Shown: piece after piece, positions 33,217-46,308 of the stretch
Numbering within the stretch: the stretch's first letter is position 1
Layout: the number at the start of each line of letters is the position of its first letter
Origin: Paenibacillus agricola
GTDB lineage: Bacteria; Bacillota; Bacilli; Paenibacillales; NBRC-103111
Direction: 5' to 3'
NCBI RefSeq assembly: GCF_011440305.1
Contig: NZ_JAAOIW010000014.1
Coordinates: 1-64,000, forward strand
Length of the DNA stretch: 64,000 nt
Position numbers and translations under genes: made by a program
Notes under the pieces: generated by a model
Databases searched by the model: none
Told to the model about the DNA's origin: nothing
What the model saw: the letters and a program-made list of their open reading frames with translations, nothing else

Positions 33217-33582
33217 ATGAGTGATCAGTTAAAGCCTATCGTTCGAGCCGCATTGTTGTTTGTGTCTGTTGTGCTGATTGTTTGGGTGCTGGTACCTGGT
33301 TACAGGACTTATGCTGCCGGATTTCTGCTTGGAATGCTGGTCAGCCTAATTAATGCTTGGATTCTCATGATTAAAATTGATGCGTTTACTCGGAACATTA
33401 CGGAGAAAACGGAGAAACGGGGCAATCTGGGAACGCTTTCCAGAGTTTGCATGGCTCTTATTGCAGTGATGTGCGCTGTAAAGATACCGCAAATTGACCT
33501 TGTCTTCACTATAATTGGATTATTCTTCGTCCAGATGGTGACACTTGTGAGAGGCTTGTTTTTTAGCAAGAACAGTTCTTAA
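33217..33582 (+). CDS. atpI: ATP synthase subunit I
   Basis: A 121-residue protein with four TM helices (about 9-27, 30-50, 72-90, 95-114), of the AtpI family that helps assemble the c-ring. ATG 33217 follows atpZ directly and has GGAGGACAAGAAGG overlapping the end of atpZ. Its position before atpB supports the call. Confidence 0.88.
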   Translation: MSDQLKPIVRAALLFVSVVLIVWVLVPGYRTYAAGFLLGMLVSLINAWILMIKIDAFTRNITEKTEKRGNLGTLSRVCMALIAVMCAVKIPQIDLVFTIIGLFFVQMVTLVRGLFFSKNSS

Positions 33583-33607
33583 TGCATGGAAAGGAGGAAA
33601 ATGTTAA

Positions 33608-34381
33608 ATGCATGAGTTTCCGGTATTACAGCTTGGTGGATTGAATATCGATATTTCCAGCTTTTTGGGGATCACGGTTTCCTGCGTAATCGTGTTCATT
33701 TTGGCGCGGCTATCTGTAAGAAGCTTGTCTGTCACTAGTCCTACCCGCATGCAAAACTTTATGGAATGGGTTATAGAGTTCGTTCATGGGCTCATTGCCA
33801 GCACCATGCCACTCAAAAAGGTGAGACCGTTTGTAACGCTGGGCTTGACATTAATTATGTTCATTTTTGTATCCAATCTGCTGGGTCTTCCGTTTGGTAT
33901 TGTTACCACACACGAGCAACCAGTTACATGGTTTGGATATACAGTTGTTTCCGAGGAAATGATCAAAAATGCACATGGTGAACATGGAGCAGAGGTTGCT
34001 TGGTGGAAGTCGCCAACAGCGGATGTGTCGGTTACCTTTGGATTAGCGACCATTGTATTTGTATTAACACATTATTTGGGACTTAAAACAAACAGGAAGC
34101 ATTATTTAAAACATTATTTCGAACCGTTCTGGTTCTTCTTCCCTCTAAATTTGATTAAAGAGATTTCCAAGCCACTAACACTTGGGCTGCGTTTGTACGC
34201 AAATATTTTTGCGGGTGAAGTGTTGATTGCCACGATCTTGATGGCTGGAGTTTTTGGAACGCCGCTTCTGGTTGCATGGCAGGGCTTCAGTATTTTCGTA
34301 GGTGCCATTCAAGCTTTTCTGTTCACCATACTTACCATGGTTTACATCTCACAGGCTACTGTACACGAAGAGAACCACTAG
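33608..34381 (+). CDS. atpB: ATP synthase F0 subunit a
   Basis: The stator half-channel that passes protons to the c-ring. 257 residues, six or so TM helices. The essential Arg lies in LGLRLYANIFAGEVL (about residues 196-210), the family hallmark, after P-L-N-L-I-K-E. AAAGGAGG precedes ATG 33608. Confidence 0.97.
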   Translation: MHEFPVLQLGGLNIDISSFLGITVSCVIVFILARLSVRSLSVTSPTRMQNFMEWVIEFVHGLIASTMPLKKVRPFVTLGLTLIMFIFVSNLLGLPFGIVTTHEQPVTWFGYTVVSEEMIKNAHGEHGAEVAWWKSPTADVSVTFGLATIVFVLTHYLGLKTNRKHYLKHYFEPFWFFFPLNLIKEISKPLTLGLRLYANIFAGEVLIATILMAGVFGTPLLVAWQGFSIFVGAIQAFLFTILTMVYISQATVHEENH

Positions 34382-34406
34382 TTTTTTACAAGCTTAATCA
34401 CCATAA

Positions 34407-34709
<303 letters not shown>

Positions 34710-34791
34710 TCTATGACGACTAGGTCGGCGCGGAAAGCCTAAGCTGTCCACGCCTTCGTTTTGCCTGAAATCACTGAAAGGAGTGGCTTAG

Positions 34792-35277
34792 ATGGGTTTG
34801 CATTGGGAATCGTTTGTATATGCGATCGTTGCATTTGGTGTTTTATATTTGCTATTGAATAAATATGCTTTTGGGCCTCTGTTGGGAATCATGGAAGAAC
34901 GTAAACGTCTAATATCCGAGCAGATCACAACAACTGAACAAAACCGTCTTCAATCCGAGCAGCTGCTTGCCGAGCAAAAACAAGCCTTGCAAGCGGTTAG
35001 ACAGGAATCGCAAGAAATTATTGAACGTGCACATAAAATTAGTGCCAAGCAAGGCGAAGAAATTGTTGGTATCGCCAAGGATGAAGCGGCTCGCTTTAAG
35101 AACGAAGCCGTCAAGGATATTGAGAACGAAAAGAATAAAGCCATCATTGCGTTGCGCGGCCAAGTAAGTGCAATGTCTGTCATGATTGCTTCGAAAATTA
35201 TTGAGAAGCAAATTGATGAGAAGTCTCAGGAACAATTGATTGAACACTACTTGCAAGAAGTAGGGGGCAATCAATGA
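34792..35277 (+). CDS. atpF: ATP synthase F0 subunit b
   Basis: Peripheral stalk. An N-terminal TM (about 6-24) is followed by a long charged coiled coil to residue 161. AAAGGAGTGG precedes ATG 34792. It overlaps atpH by 4 bases. Confidence 0.95.
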   Translation: MGLHWESFVYAIVAFGVLYLLLNKYAFGPLLGIMEERKRLISEQITTTEQNRLQSEQLLAEQKQALQAVRQESQEIIERAHKISAKQGEEIVGIAKDEAARFKNEAVKDIENEKNKAIIALRGQVSAMSVMIASKIIEKQIDEKSQEQLIEHYLQEVGGNQ

Positions 35278-35825
35278 GTCAAGACACAATCGCAGCCAAC
35301 AGATACGCGAAAGCCTTGTTTGAAGTAGCACGTGAACAACAGCGGGTTACCCAAGTGGAGCAGGAGCTCGGCCACATCATCACCGTTTTTAGAAATAATG
35401 TGGAATTGAGCAAGCTGATCAAGCATCCAGGCATCGGGGATGATGTGAAAATCGGGCTGATCAAGAAGATCTTTGAATCGGATGTTTCAAAAGCGGTGCT
35501 GCAAGCACTATTGCTTCTGATCGAAAGAGGAAGAGAAGGACTGCTTGAGGCTTTTGTGAATGCTTATATAAAAATTGCCGATGCCTCGCTTAGTCAAGCG
35601 AATGCCATCGTGTATACACCTGTCAGCTTGACCCAAGAAGAACTGAGCGGTATTGCAGCTTCTTTTGGCAACTTAACAGGCAAACATATCCGTGTTGAAT
35701 CGGTTATCGATAAAAGCTTGCTCGGCGGTATTAAAGTTCGTATCGGCGACCGTCTATATGATGGCAGCTTATCTGGTAAGCTGGAGCGGTTACAGAAATC
35801 GTTGAATCAAACTCAAGCACTGTAG
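35274..35825 (+). CDS. atpH: ATP synthase F1 subunit delta
   Basis: Links the peripheral stalk to the top of F1. 183 residues. The N-terminal helical bundle starts AANRYAKALFEVARE, and the C-terminal family segment is VIDKSLLGGIKVRIGDRLYDGSLSGKLERL. ATG 35274 overlaps the atpF stop. Confidence 0.96.
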   Translation: MSQDTIAANRYAKALFEVAREQQRVTQVEQELGHIITVFRNNVELSKLIKHPGIGDDVKIGLIKKIFESDVSKAVLQALLLLIERGREGLLEAFVNAYIKIADASLSQANAIVYTPVSLTQEELSGIAASFGNLTGKHIRVESVIDKSLLGGIKVRIGDRLYDGSLSGKLERLQKSLNQTQAL

Positions 35826-35835
35826 ATAGGGGTGA

Positions 35836-37359
<1,524 letters not shown>

Positions 37360-37479
37360 TAGTAATGAACAAGAGCTTCTCTTCTATGAGAAGCTCGGCG
37401 TTCCATTTTAATCTTATATCAGGCTTTTCGAGTGAAGGCTTTTCTTGAGCAGAGAAGCAACGAGTGAGAGGTGACCAAG

Positions 37480-38340
37480 ATGGCAAAAGGAATGCGCGAA
37501 GTTAAGCGCCAGATCAAATCTGTACAGAATACCAAGCAAATTACGAAGGCGATGGAAATGGTTGCCGCGTCGAGGTTGAGAAGAGCACAGGCAGCAGCCG
37601 AAGCTTCACGCCCGTATACGGATAAGCTTAAGGAAGTAGTATCCAGTATCGCGGCGGGCAGCAAAGGACTTAAACACCCGATGCTGCAAAGTCGCGAGGT
37701 CAAGAAGACCGGATATCTTGTTGTAACATCCGACCGTGGTTTGGCTGGCGGTTATAACGCCAACGTATTGCGCAGAGTGATGCAAGAGATTAAAGAAAAT
37801 CACAAATCGCCTAGTGAGTATGTGATTTTTGTGATCGGTCGTAGGGGCAGGGATTATTTCCGCCAACGTAACATCAGTGTTGCTGAAGAGGTAACCGGTG
37901 TACCGGACACTCCGCGCTTTGCAGATATTAAAGAAATCGCAGCTGCAGCAGTTAAGAGCTTCGAGAATGGCTCTTGCGACAAGCTATGCTTGGTATATAG
38001 CCGCTTTATTAATGCCATTACCCAAGAGCCCATGATTAAGCAGCTTTTGCCAATGGAAGTTATGAGTGAAGCGGTAGTAACTGCTGATTATGAGTACGAG
38101 CCGTCAGCTGAAGGTGTACTCGAAGTATTGCTTCCTAAATATGCCGAGACCTTGATCTACAGCGCTGTATTAGAAGGCAAAGCTAGCGAGTTCGGTGCTA
38201 GAATGACAGCTATGAACAGTGCTACGAAAAATGCTACGAAGATGATCGGTTCATTAACACTGGTTTACAACCGTGCACGCCAAGCAGCTATCACACAGGA
38301 AATTTCAGAGATTGTTGCTGGTGCAAACGCGCAAAGCTAA
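37480..38340 (+). CDS. atpG: ATP synthase F1 subunit gamma
   Basis: Central rotor shaft, 286 residues. The N-terminal helix MREVKRQIKSVQNTKQITKAM and the C-terminal MNSATKNATKMIGSLTLVYNRARQAAITQEISEIV are highly conserved. The start is ATG 37480 (GAGAGGTGA upstream), rather than an in-frame GTG at 37471 inside the SD. Confidence 0.97.
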   Translation: MAKGMREVKRQIKSVQNTKQITKAMEMVAASRLRRAQAAAEASRPYTDKLKEVVSSIAAGSKGLKHPMLQSREVKKTGYLVVTSDRGLAGGYNANVLRRVMQEIKENHKSPSEYVIFVIGRRGRDYFRQRNISVAEEVTGVPDTPRFADIKEIAAAAVKSFENGSCDKLCLVYSRFINAITQEPMIKQLLPMEVMSEAVVTADYEYEPSAEGVLEVLLPKYAETLIYSAVLEGKASEFGARMTAMNSATKNATKMIGSLTLVYNRARQAAITQEISEIVAGANAQS

Positions 38341-38444
38341 TAAATATTGAACAGAGAATCGCTTTCTATGGATGTTAGGTCGGTGGAATTCCGGTACAAC
38401 TCTTGGGAAGTGGCTCAAAGTTTTACTGAGGCTACATTCAGTTC

Positions 38445-39899
<1,455 letters not shown>

Positions 39900-39922
39900 G
39901 TTCGCATAAGCGGACTGAATGT

Positions 39923-39993
39923 ATGCTTACGAAGTAAGTTTGCGTACGCAAACCATGCGAATTAAAGCTTTCCATACGAAAGCTTTTAGGAGG
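39923..39993 (+). promoter_or_regulatory. Hairpin-SD module before atpC
   Basis: ATGCTTACGAAGT (39923-39935), palindrome GTTTGCGTACGCAAAC (39938-39953), then stem AAAGCTTTC (39964-39972) with GAAAGCTTT (39978-39986) directly joined to TAGGAGG. Confidence 0.6.
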
Positions 39994-40000
39994 AGTCCAA

Positions 40001-40402
40001 GTGAGTACTTTCTTACTGGAAATTGTTACCCCTGAACGCAAAGTGTATGCCGAGCAGGTGGACATGATTAGCGTGAAGGGTACAGAAGGAGAGCTTGGTA
40101 TTCTGCCGAACCATATTCCTTTGGTTACTGCCCTAAAAGTGGCACCGGTTATCATCAAGCAAAGCGGCAAACAGCATTATCTTGCGGTGAACGGTGGCTT
40201 TTTGGAAGTCCGAAAGGATAAAGTGGTTATATTGGCAGAAAGTGCCGAGTTGCCGGAACAAATTGATGTGATCCGTGCCAATGAGGCCAAAACGCGTGCT
40301 GAGCAGCGTCTAAACTCTAAGCAGGATGCTATCGATTTTAAACGTGCGGAGCTAGCTTTGCAAAGAGCAATGAATCGAATTAACGTTTCTGGTAAATCAT
40401 AA
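40001..40402 (+). CDS. atpC: ATP synthase F1 subunit epsilon
   Basis: Inhibitory rotor subunit, 133 residues. The beta-sandwich N-terminus has STFLLEIVTPERKVY and G-T-E-G-E-L-G-I-L-P-N-H; two C-terminal helices follow (about 90-130). Start GTG 40001 with AGGAGGAG upstream. Last gene of the atp operon. Confidence 0.97.
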   Translation: MSTFLLEIVTPERKVYAEQVDMISVKGTEGELGILPNHIPLVTALKVAPVIIKQSGKQHYLAVNGGFLEVRKDKVVILAESAELPEQIDVIRANEAKTRAEQRLNSKQDAIDFKRAELALQRAMNRINVSGKS

Positions 40403-40414
40403 GCAAGCAATAGA

Positions 40415-40445
40415 AACGAAGGAGCGAAAGTTCCTTCGTTTTTTT
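40415..40445 (+). terminator. Terminator of the atp operon
   Basis: AACGAAGGA (40415-40423) pairs with TCCTTCGTT (40432-40440), followed by TTTTT. Confidence 0.9.
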
Positions 40446-40463
40446 GCTATAAAGATTATTAGT

Positions 40464-40492
40464 TAGACACCTATTCAGGCTTTTGATATAAT
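40464..40492 (+). promoter_or_regulatory. Promoter of the nuo operon
   Basis: TAGACA (40464-40469), one change from TTGACA, 17 bases, then perfect TATAAT (40487-40492). It leaves a leader of about 160 bases before nuoA, in which I saw no recognisable element. Confidence 0.65.
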
Positions 40493-40661
40493 TGTGTGGC
40501 ATATATTAACATAAGTTATGTGCGTGATAAGGTTTATGTATGAAGGGTTCACGAAGACGACTTGGGTGCGCTTACAATCCAAATGAACGAGCCTTTCAAC
40601 TAAATCAGTCAGCATGTATCGAAGCAGATCATCACATTAGTTTGGGGGCGAGCCGTTCACG

Positions 40662-41027
40662 ATGTATATGAATAATTACGTGGTCGTAGCTATTTTTCTC
40701 ATGCTTGGAGTATTGCTTCCTATCGTAGCGCTTTCGTTTGGCAAATTATTGCGCCCTAATAAACCGATGGAAGCGAAGTATACCACTTATGAAAGTGGTA
40801 ATGAACCTGTTGGCGGCAGCCATGTTCGTTTTAATATCAGGTATTATTTATTCGCGCTTATGTTTGTTATTTTCGATGTGGAAACGGTGTTTTTGTACCC
40901 GTGGGCCGTAGCTTTCAAGCAACTCGGCTTGTTTGCTGTTGTAGAAATGGGGATTTTTGTTGCTTTACTAGTCGTTGGATTAATTTATGCCTGGAAGAAG
41001 AAGGTGCTGCAATGGATCTCTCTTTAG
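40662..41027 (+). CDS. nuoA: NADH-quinone oxidoreductase subunit A
   Basis: Membrane subunit of complex I, 121 residues, three TM helices. The conserved loop [41 protein letters not shown] is unmistakable (about 45-85). Start ATG 40662 (GGGGGCGAGCC upstream). It overlaps nuoB by 16 bases. Confidence 0.96.
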   Translation: MYMNNYVVVAIFLMLGVLLPIVALSFGKLLRPNKPMEAKYTTYESGNEPVGGSHVRFNIRYYLFALMFVIFDVETVFLYPWAVAFKQLGLFAVVEMGIFVALLVVGLIYAWKKKVLQWISL

Positions 41028-41530
41028 AATCAATTAGTCCGGAGGAAAGGGAAGAGCTGGACCGCAACGTATTTATGACCACGCTTGAGCAAGTCAAGGC
41101 TTGGGCCAGAAGCAATTCTTTATGGCCACTGACCTTCGGTTTGGCTTGCTGTGCGATTGAAATGATGGGAGCGGGCGGTTCCCATTACGATTTAGATCGT
41201 TTTGGCGTCATATTCCGCACATCACCTAGACAATCAGATGTGATGATTGTAGCAGGTACCGTAACCAAGAAGATGGCACCCTTACTTCGACGCTTGTATG
41301 ACCAGATGCCAGAGCCCAAATGGGTAATTGCGATGGGCTCCTGTGCCACCGCCGGTGGACCCTATGTGAAATCTTATGCAGTGGTAAAGGGCGTAGATCA
41401 AGTGGTTCCGGTAGATGTTTATATTCCGGGCTGTCCACCAAACCCGGCGGCATTGATCTATGGCATTAACAAGCTGCAGGAGAAAATTCGGTATGAGGCG
41501 AAAACCGGCAAGCAGGTGACAAGTCGATGA
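41012..41530 (+). CDS. nuoB: NADH-quinone oxidoreductase subunit B
   Basis: Carries the terminal 4Fe-4S cluster N2. 172 residues. Ligands: tandem Cys in LACCAIEMM, Cys in [11 protein letters not shown] and Cys in [10 protein letters not shown]. The start at ATG 41012 lies within the end of nuoA; the frame is open further up, but the family N-terminus begins here. Confidence 0.96.
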   Translation: MDLSLESISPEEREELDRNVFMTTLEQVKAWARSNSLWPLTFGLACCAIEMMGAGGSHYDLDRFGVIFRTSPRQSDVMIVAGTVTKKMAPLLRRLYDQMPEPKWVIAMGSCATAGGPYVKSYAVVKGVDQVVPVDVYIPGCPPNPAALIYGINKLQEKIRYEAKTGKQVTSR

Positions 41531-42753
41531 GTGATGAGTTTAAAAAGGATAGCCCGGAACCAGGGGCAGCGAAGGAAGCAGAAGGCGCTGCCGTGAAGCC
41601 GGATGGTACTGGCAGTGCTACGCCAAGTGCCGAATTGTCAGGGGGCCCTGGCTCAGGTGCAGACAGGCCAAGCGCTGATGCTCAAACGGGCGAAGCGAAG
41701 CCAGGCGCAGCCGGAGCAGCTCCGCTGGATGCGGAGGCAGCAGCCAAGGCGAAGGCTGATGCTGAGGCGCGCGAAGCGAGGGCGATAGCACGAGCGCTGC
41801 GCAAGGGCACGCCGTTGCCAACGGCAAGCGCCGGAGTGGGAAGTGCCGACGCAGGCGGCGCAGCTGTATCGGACGCAGTTGCCCCAGCAGCCGGGGCGCC
41901 AGGTGGCGCCGTGTCAGGCGAAGGTGCACCAAGTGTGGCGGCAGCGAGCGGCGAAGCGACGCCAGGCGCAGCCGGAGCAGCTCCGCTGGAAGCGGAGGCG
42001 GCAGCAAAGGCGAAGGCTGACGCTGAGGCGCGCGAAGCCAGGGCGATAGCGCGAGCGCTGCGCAAGGGCACGCCGCTGCCAACGGCAGGCTCGGGAGCCG
42101 ACGCGCCAAGTGGCGCCGCAGTGCCGGGTGCCGCTGCCCCGGCAGCCGGTTCGGCACCGCTTGACGCGGAGGCGGAAGCCAAAGCGAAGGCAGCGGCTGA
42201 AGCCCGTGCAGCCCGTGCCTCTGCAAGAGGCAAAAAGCCGGAGGGCGAGGATGATGGCGCCCCGAAGGTGCCTTCGCCGATGCAGCCCCGGCTGGACCAT
42301 CTGGTCAAGCTGATCAAGGAACAGATTGGCGAAACAGCCATTGAAGAGGCTTTTATTAATGAAAGAGATGCCCATCTGCCCTATATCGTGGTCAAGAATG
42401 AGCATTGGGCTCGTGTCGCGCTGTTGTTGAAGCAGCATTGCGAGCTAAAGCTGAACTACTTGCGTAATGTATCAGGCATTGATCAAGAGACCCATATGGA
42501 GGTCGCTTATCATTTGCTTGCCATAGATACCAAATATGAGGTATGTGTGAAGGTAAAGACCTCACGTGAAACACCTTCCATTGCCTCCGTTGCTTTAATT
42601 TGGCCTACAGCCAATTGGAATGAACGTGAAATTTATGATTTATTAGGTATTGATTTTCCCGGACATCCGGACTTAAGAAGAATAATGATGTCTGACGATT
42701 GGGTTGGCCATCCGCTGCGTAAAGACTATGAAGCGCTTGATCCGGAGGTGTAG
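41527..42753 (+). CDS. nuoC: NADH-quinone oxidoreductase subunit C with long Ala-rich N-terminal extension
   Basis: Peripheral-arm subunit. The conserved 30-kDa domain is only the last about 150 residues (about 255-408), with [17 protein letters not shown] and [27 protein letters not shown]. The first about 245 residues are Ala/Gly/Pro/Lys/Glu-rich, low-complexity, and contain two near-identical repeats of about 48 residues (DNA about 41690-41835 and 41950-42095) plus a third partial copy (about 42150-42215). No signal peptide is present. Similar extensions occur in some Paenibacillus homologues as far as I recall. ATG 41527 overlaps nuoB by 4 bases, so the extension is translated. Confidence 0.92.
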   Translation: MSDEFKKDSPEPGAAKEAEGAAVKPDGTGSATPSAELSGGPGSGADRPSADAQTGEAKPGAAGAAPLDAEAAAKAKADAEAREARAIARALRKGTPLPTASAGVGSADAGGAAVSDAVAPAAGAPGGAVSGEGAPSVAAASGEATPGAAGAAPLEAEAAAKAKADAEAREARAIARALRKGTPLPTAGSGADAPSGAAVPGAAAPAAGSAPLDAEAEAKAKAAAEARAARASARGKKPEGEDDGAPKVPSPMQPRLDHLVKLIKEQIGETAIEEAFINERDAHLPYIVVKNEHWARVALLLKQHCELKLNYLRNVSGIDQETHMEVAYHLLAIDTKYEVCVKVKTSRETPSIASVALIWPTANWNEREIYDLLGIDFPGHPDLRRIMMSDDWVGHPLRKDYEALDPEV

Positions 42754-42759
42754 GAGCTT

Positions 42760-43860
42760 TTGATTAGAACGGAAGAACTGTTGCTGAATGTAGGCCCGCA
42801 GCATCCCAGTACACACGGGGTGTTTCGGATTGTGGTCACGTTGGATGGTGAAATCATTACCCATGCAGATCCAGTAATGGGTTATCTGCATAGAGGAACC
42901 GAGAAGCTTGCGGAGAATTTATCCTATACCCAAATTATCCCTTATACGGACCGGATGGATTATGTATCGGCCATGACGAGTAATTATGTACTGGTGCATG
43001 CTGTAGAGAAGCTCATGCAGCTGGAAATACCTTTGCGAGCTGATTTTTTGCGGTTGATCGTGATGGAATTACAGCGTATTGCTAGCCATTTGGTTTGGTG
43101 GGGCACGTATTTACTAGATATTGGAGCCATGAGCCCGTTTTTGTATGCATTTCGGGACCGGGAAATTATTATCGATTTGTTTACGGAGCTTTGCGGTGCG
43201 CGGTTAACCTACAATTATATGCGGGTTGGCGGCGTGAAATGGGATGCACCTGAGGGCTGGATTGAGAAAGTCCGTAAATTCATTCCCTATATGAAAGATA
43301 AGTTAGAAGAATACACGAATTTAGTGAGCGGCAATGAGATTTTTCTGGCGCGTATTAAAGGGATTGGCAAGTATGATGCAGAAACGGCGATTGCCTATGG
43401 TCTAAGTGGAGCGAATTTACGCTGCACGGGCGTAAACTGGGACATTCGAAAAGACCAGCCTTATTGCTTGTATGACCGATTTGATTTTGATGTGCCTGTA
43501 GGTACAACCGGTGACTGCTATGACCGTTATTTACTTCGTTTTGAGGAAATCAAACAATCGTTGCGTATATTAGAGCAGGCTGTTGACCAAATGCCTGGCG
43601 ATGGTGAAATTATGGGTAAGGTGCCGCGTGTGCTTCGCGCTCCTGAAGGAGAGGTATATGCCCGTATTGAGTCGCCGCGAGGTGAGATCGGCTGTTATAT
43701 CGTTTCTAAAGGCAAGGATAAGCCGTACCGCTTAAAATTCCGCAGGCCCTCCTTCGTCAACCTGCAAATATTGCCGAAGCTGTTGGTTGGAGAAACAATG
43801 ACCAACATGATCACGATACTCGGGGGCATTGATATTGTCGTCGGGGAGGTGGATTGCTGA
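42760..43860 (+). CDS. nuoD: NADH-quinone oxidoreductase subunit D
   Basis: The 49-kDa quinone-site subunit, 366 residues. Conserved: NVGPQHPSTHGVFRIV with the quinone-site His/Thr, MGYLHRGTEKLAE, and the C-terminal GGIDIVVGEVD. TTG 42760 is the likely start (GGAGGTG upstream). It overlaps nuoH by one base. Confidence 0.97.
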   Translation: MIRTEELLLNVGPQHPSTHGVFRIVVTLDGEIITHADPVMGYLHRGTEKLAENLSYTQIIPYTDRMDYVSAMTSNYVLVHAVEKLMQLEIPLRADFLRLIVMELQRIASHLVWWGTYLLDIGAMSPFLYAFRDREIIIDLFTELCGARLTYNYMRVGGVKWDAPEGWIEKVRKFIPYMKDKLEEYTNLVSGNEIFLARIKGIGKYDAETAIAYGLSGANLRCTGVNWDIRKDQPYCLYDRFDFDVPVGTTGDCYDRYLLRFEEIKQSLRILEQAVDQMPGDGEIMGKVPRVLRAPEGEVYARIESPRGEIGCYIVSKGKDKPYRLKFRRPSFVNLQILPKLLVGETMTNMITILGGIDIVVGEVDC

Positions 43861-44891
43861 TGGCACAGCTGTTAAATGAGCAACTCACCTGGATCAACTT
43901 TGCGATTTTTTTCGCTTGGGGCGTCGTCATGCTGATGGTTGTTTTAGGCTTTGTTACGTATGCCATTTACTTTGAGCGCAAGGTCATTGGTTGGATGCAG
44001 ATGCGTGTAGGCCCAAACCGTGTAGGCCCATTGGGGCTGCTACAATCGGTAGCCGATGTACTCAAGCTATTAATCAAGGAAGATACGATTCCTGCAAAGG
44101 CTGAACGTGAGCTGTTTATCCTAGCTCCCGTCATTACCTTTATACCGGCTTTTGTGGTGATTGCGGTTATACCGTTTAGCGAGACGCTGTTCAGTACGAA
44201 CCTAAATGTAGGGCTGCTTTTTTATGTGGCGCTCTCTGGGATTTCAACGATCGGCATTGTGCTAGGGGGCTGGGCTTCCAATAATAAATACGCCTTGATT
44301 GGCGGTATGCGGTCTGCAGCGCAAATGATCAGCTATGAAATTCCATTGGTCATTTCTGTAATCGGTGTAATCATGATTTCGAGCAGCTTAAACCTAAATG
44401 TCATTGCCCAAGCACAGGCTGGTGGTTTTTGGCACTGGAACTTTATTCCACAAATTATCGGTTTCTGTGTATTTATCGTCGCTGGGGTATCTGAGTTAAA
44501 CCGTACTCCCTTTGACTTGCCTGAGGCCGAGTCTGAGCTTGTAGCTGGCTACCATGTTGAATACAGTGGTTTCCGCTTTGCATTTTTCATGCTTGCTGAA
44601 TATGTATATGTATTCGCGATTGCAGGACTCACGACGACGTTGTTTCTCGGCAGCTGGCATGCACCATTTGCCTTTCTTGATTTTATTCCGGGGATCATTT
44701 GGTTTCTGCTGAAATTTTCCGCTATCGTGTTCTTCCTGTTCTGGATTCGTGCCACATTACCACGGATTCGCGTCGATCAACTGATGGGTTTAGGGTGGAA
44801 AGTATTGCTGCCGCTGGCGCTGATCAACATTCTCGTTACGGCTGTTTATATGAGTATTGGCCCGATGTTGTCGGTGTATTTCTTTAAATAG
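43860..44891 (+). CDS. nuoH: NADH-quinone oxidoreductase subunit H
   Basis: Membrane subunit forming the quinone chamber, about 343 residues and eight TM helices. Signature segments: YFERKVIGWMQMRVGPNRVGPLGLLQSVADVLKLL and NRTPFDLPEAESELVAGYHVEYSG. The start is ATG 43860, sharing a base with the nuoD stop and preceded by GGGGAGGTGG; an in-frame TTG at 43854 is less likely. Confidence 0.97.
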   Translation: MAQLLNEQLTWINFAIFFAWGVVMLMVVLGFVTYAIYFERKVIGWMQMRVGPNRVGPLGLLQSVADVLKLLIKEDTIPAKAERELFILAPVITFIPAFVVIAVIPFSETLFSTNLNVGLLFYVALSGISTIGIVLGGWASNNKYALIGGMRSAAQMISYEIPLVISVIGVIMISSSLNLNVIAQAQAGGFWHWNFIPQIIGFCVFIVAGVSELNRTPFDLPEAESELVAGYHVEYSGFRFAFFMLAEYVYVFAIAGLTTTLFLGSWHAPFAFLDFIPGIIWFLLKFSAIVFFLFWIRATLPRIRVDQLMGLGWKVLLPLALINILVTAVYMSIGPMLSVYFFK

Positions 44892-44906
44892 AGAGGGTGA
44901 GAATGG

Positions 44907-45350
44907 ATGCAAGGTATAATTAAAGGTCTCGCTGTTACCCTGAAAAATATGACCCAGAAAAAAGTAACCTATGGCTACCCTGAAGTGCCCCTGCAGATGC
45001 CGGATCGCTTTCGTGGTATCCAGCATTTCGACCCGGATAAGTGCATCGTCTGTAATCAATGCGCCCGTATTTGTCCAACGGAATGCATCACGTTAACCGG
45101 TAAAGCTAACCCTGATCCAGAGAAAAAGGGCAAGGTTATCGATACTTATGATATTAATTTCGAGCTATGCATCTTATGTGATTTGTGTACAGAAGTATGC
45201 CCAACTGAGGCTATCGTCATGACGGGTAACTTTGAGCTCAGCGCATACAGCCGCGATGATTTGTTCAAAGACATGGCATGGTTAAACGAAAACAATGTGA
45301 ATGTGCGGAAGGAAAACAATTCAGCACTTCCGAAAGGCGGGGCGAAGTAG
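44907..45350 (+). CDS. nuoI: NADH-quinone oxidoreductase subunit I
   Basis: Ferredoxin-like subunit with two 4Fe-4S clusters (N6a, N6b): C-I-V-C-N-Q-C-A-R-I-C-P and C-I-L-C-D-L-C-T-E-V-C-P. 147 residues. GAGAGGGTGAG precedes ATG 44907. Confidence 0.97.
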   Translation: MQGIIKGLAVTLKNMTQKKVTYGYPEVPLQMPDRFRGIQHFDPDKCIVCNQCARICPTECITLTGKANPDPEKKGKVIDTYDINFELCILCDLCTEVCPTEAIVMTGNFELSAYSRDDLFKDMAWLNENNVNVRKENNSALPKGGAK

Positions 45351-45351
45351 G

Positions 45352-45876
45352 ATGTTAAGCAACATTGGGACTTTTTTGTCCAGCGGCGAAAATATTGCCT
45401 TCTTCGTATTTGCTTTAATGGCTATCGGCGGCGCTATTTTTATGCTCAGCTTTACGAAGGTTGTCCATATGGTGGTCGCCCTTGCGATGACGTTTATTAG
45501 CTTGGCTGGGTTATACGTCATCTTGGATGCGGAGTTTGTCGCTTTTGTGCAAATTCTTATCTATGCAGGTGCTATATCCATTCTTATGATATTCGGCATT
45601 ATGATGACGAAGCATCAAGGCGAGGAGATTGAACCGAAACGCCCACTGTACAACACGCTGCTTTTTATCGGTGCAGCTGGGCTGTTCGGCGTTATCTTTT
45701 ATGCGATCCAATATTCGACTTTGCCTACCGGCACCTTTCAAGCTGTAGAGGACAATACGATGGAGATCGGGAAATTATTGTTCACGAAGCATGTCATTCC
45801 ATTTGAGTTAATGTCGGTGCTGCTGACTGTTTCCTTTATTGGGGCTATTGTAGTGGCGAAAAGGGAGGAGGATTAA
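45352..45876 (+). CDS. nuoJ: NADH-quinone oxidoreductase subunit J
   Basis: Five-TM membrane subunit, 174 residues. The conserved helix [21 protein letters not shown] (pi-bulge region) is present. ATG 45352 follows the nuoI stop by one base, with AAAGGCGGGGCG upstream. Confidence 0.94.
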   Translation: MLSNIGTFLSSGENIAFFVFALMAIGGAIFMLSFTKVVHMVVALAMTFISLAGLYVILDAEFVAFVQILIYAGAISILMIFGIMMTKHQGEEIEPKRPLYNTLLFIGAAGLFGVIFYAIQYSTLPTGTFQAVEDNTMEIGKLLFTKHVIPFELMSVLLTVSFIGAIVVAKREED

Positions 45877-45878
45877 CC

Positions 45879-46205
45879 GTGAGTGAAGCGAGTGGAAGTG
45901 GACTGGCAACTCCCTATCTTACATTAGCAGCTATTTTGTTCTGCATCGGTCTGTATGGGGCGTTATCCAAAAAAAATGCGCTGATCGTGCTGCTATCTAT
46001 CGAGTTGATGCTCAATGCAGTCAATTTAAACCTGGTTGCCTTTTCCAAACTGGGCATCGTACCGAATTTGACTGGTCAAATTTTCTCATTGTTTAGCATT
46101 TCCGTTGCAGCTGCTGAGGTTTCGGTAGGTATTGCGATCCTTATTACTTATTACCGCAACAGAGGAACAACGGATGTTAACGAGATGAACTCGTTGAAAC
46201 GATAG
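45879..46205 (+). CDS. nuoK: NADH-quinone oxidoreductase subunit K
   Basis: Three-TM antiporter-like subunit, 108 residues. Conserved Glu residues in [17 protein letters not shown] and [14 protein letters not shown]. Start GTG 45879 with GGGAGGAGG upstream. Confidence 0.95.
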   Translation: MSEASGSGLATPYLTLAAILFCIGLYGALSKKNALIVLLSIELMLNAVNLNLVAFSKLGIVPNLTGQIFSLFSISVAAAEVSVGIAILITYYRNRGTTDVNEMNSLKR

Positions 46206-46297
46206 TTTGCTAAAGCAAATCAAGTAATGCTTTCGAAGTAGCTTGCTATGGCAAGCTTGCATTCGATGTAAGTTTGCTGAAGCAAACTTTTAAGGAG
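46204..46297 (+). promoter_or_regulatory. Tandem hairpins and SD module before nuoL
   Basis: Three successive small hairpins: AGTTTGC-TAAA-GCAAA (46204-46219), AGCTTGC with GCAAGCT (46240-46257) after ATGCTTTCGAAGT (46227-46239), and AGTTTGC with GCAAACT (46271-46288) after GCATTCGATGT. The last abuts AAGGAGGA. Same pattern as before atpD and atpC. Confidence 0.6.
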
Positions 46298-46308
46298 GAC
46301 TTAATTTC

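Noticed and set aside
41690-42095. A CRISPR or satellite-type repeat array
   Set aside because: The repeats are in-frame coding units of nuoC with only two to three copies and no spacers.
41618-42341. Long minus-strand and alternative-frame open frames across nuoC
   Set aside because: They mirror the GC-rich Ala repeats of nuoC and have no start signals or family features.
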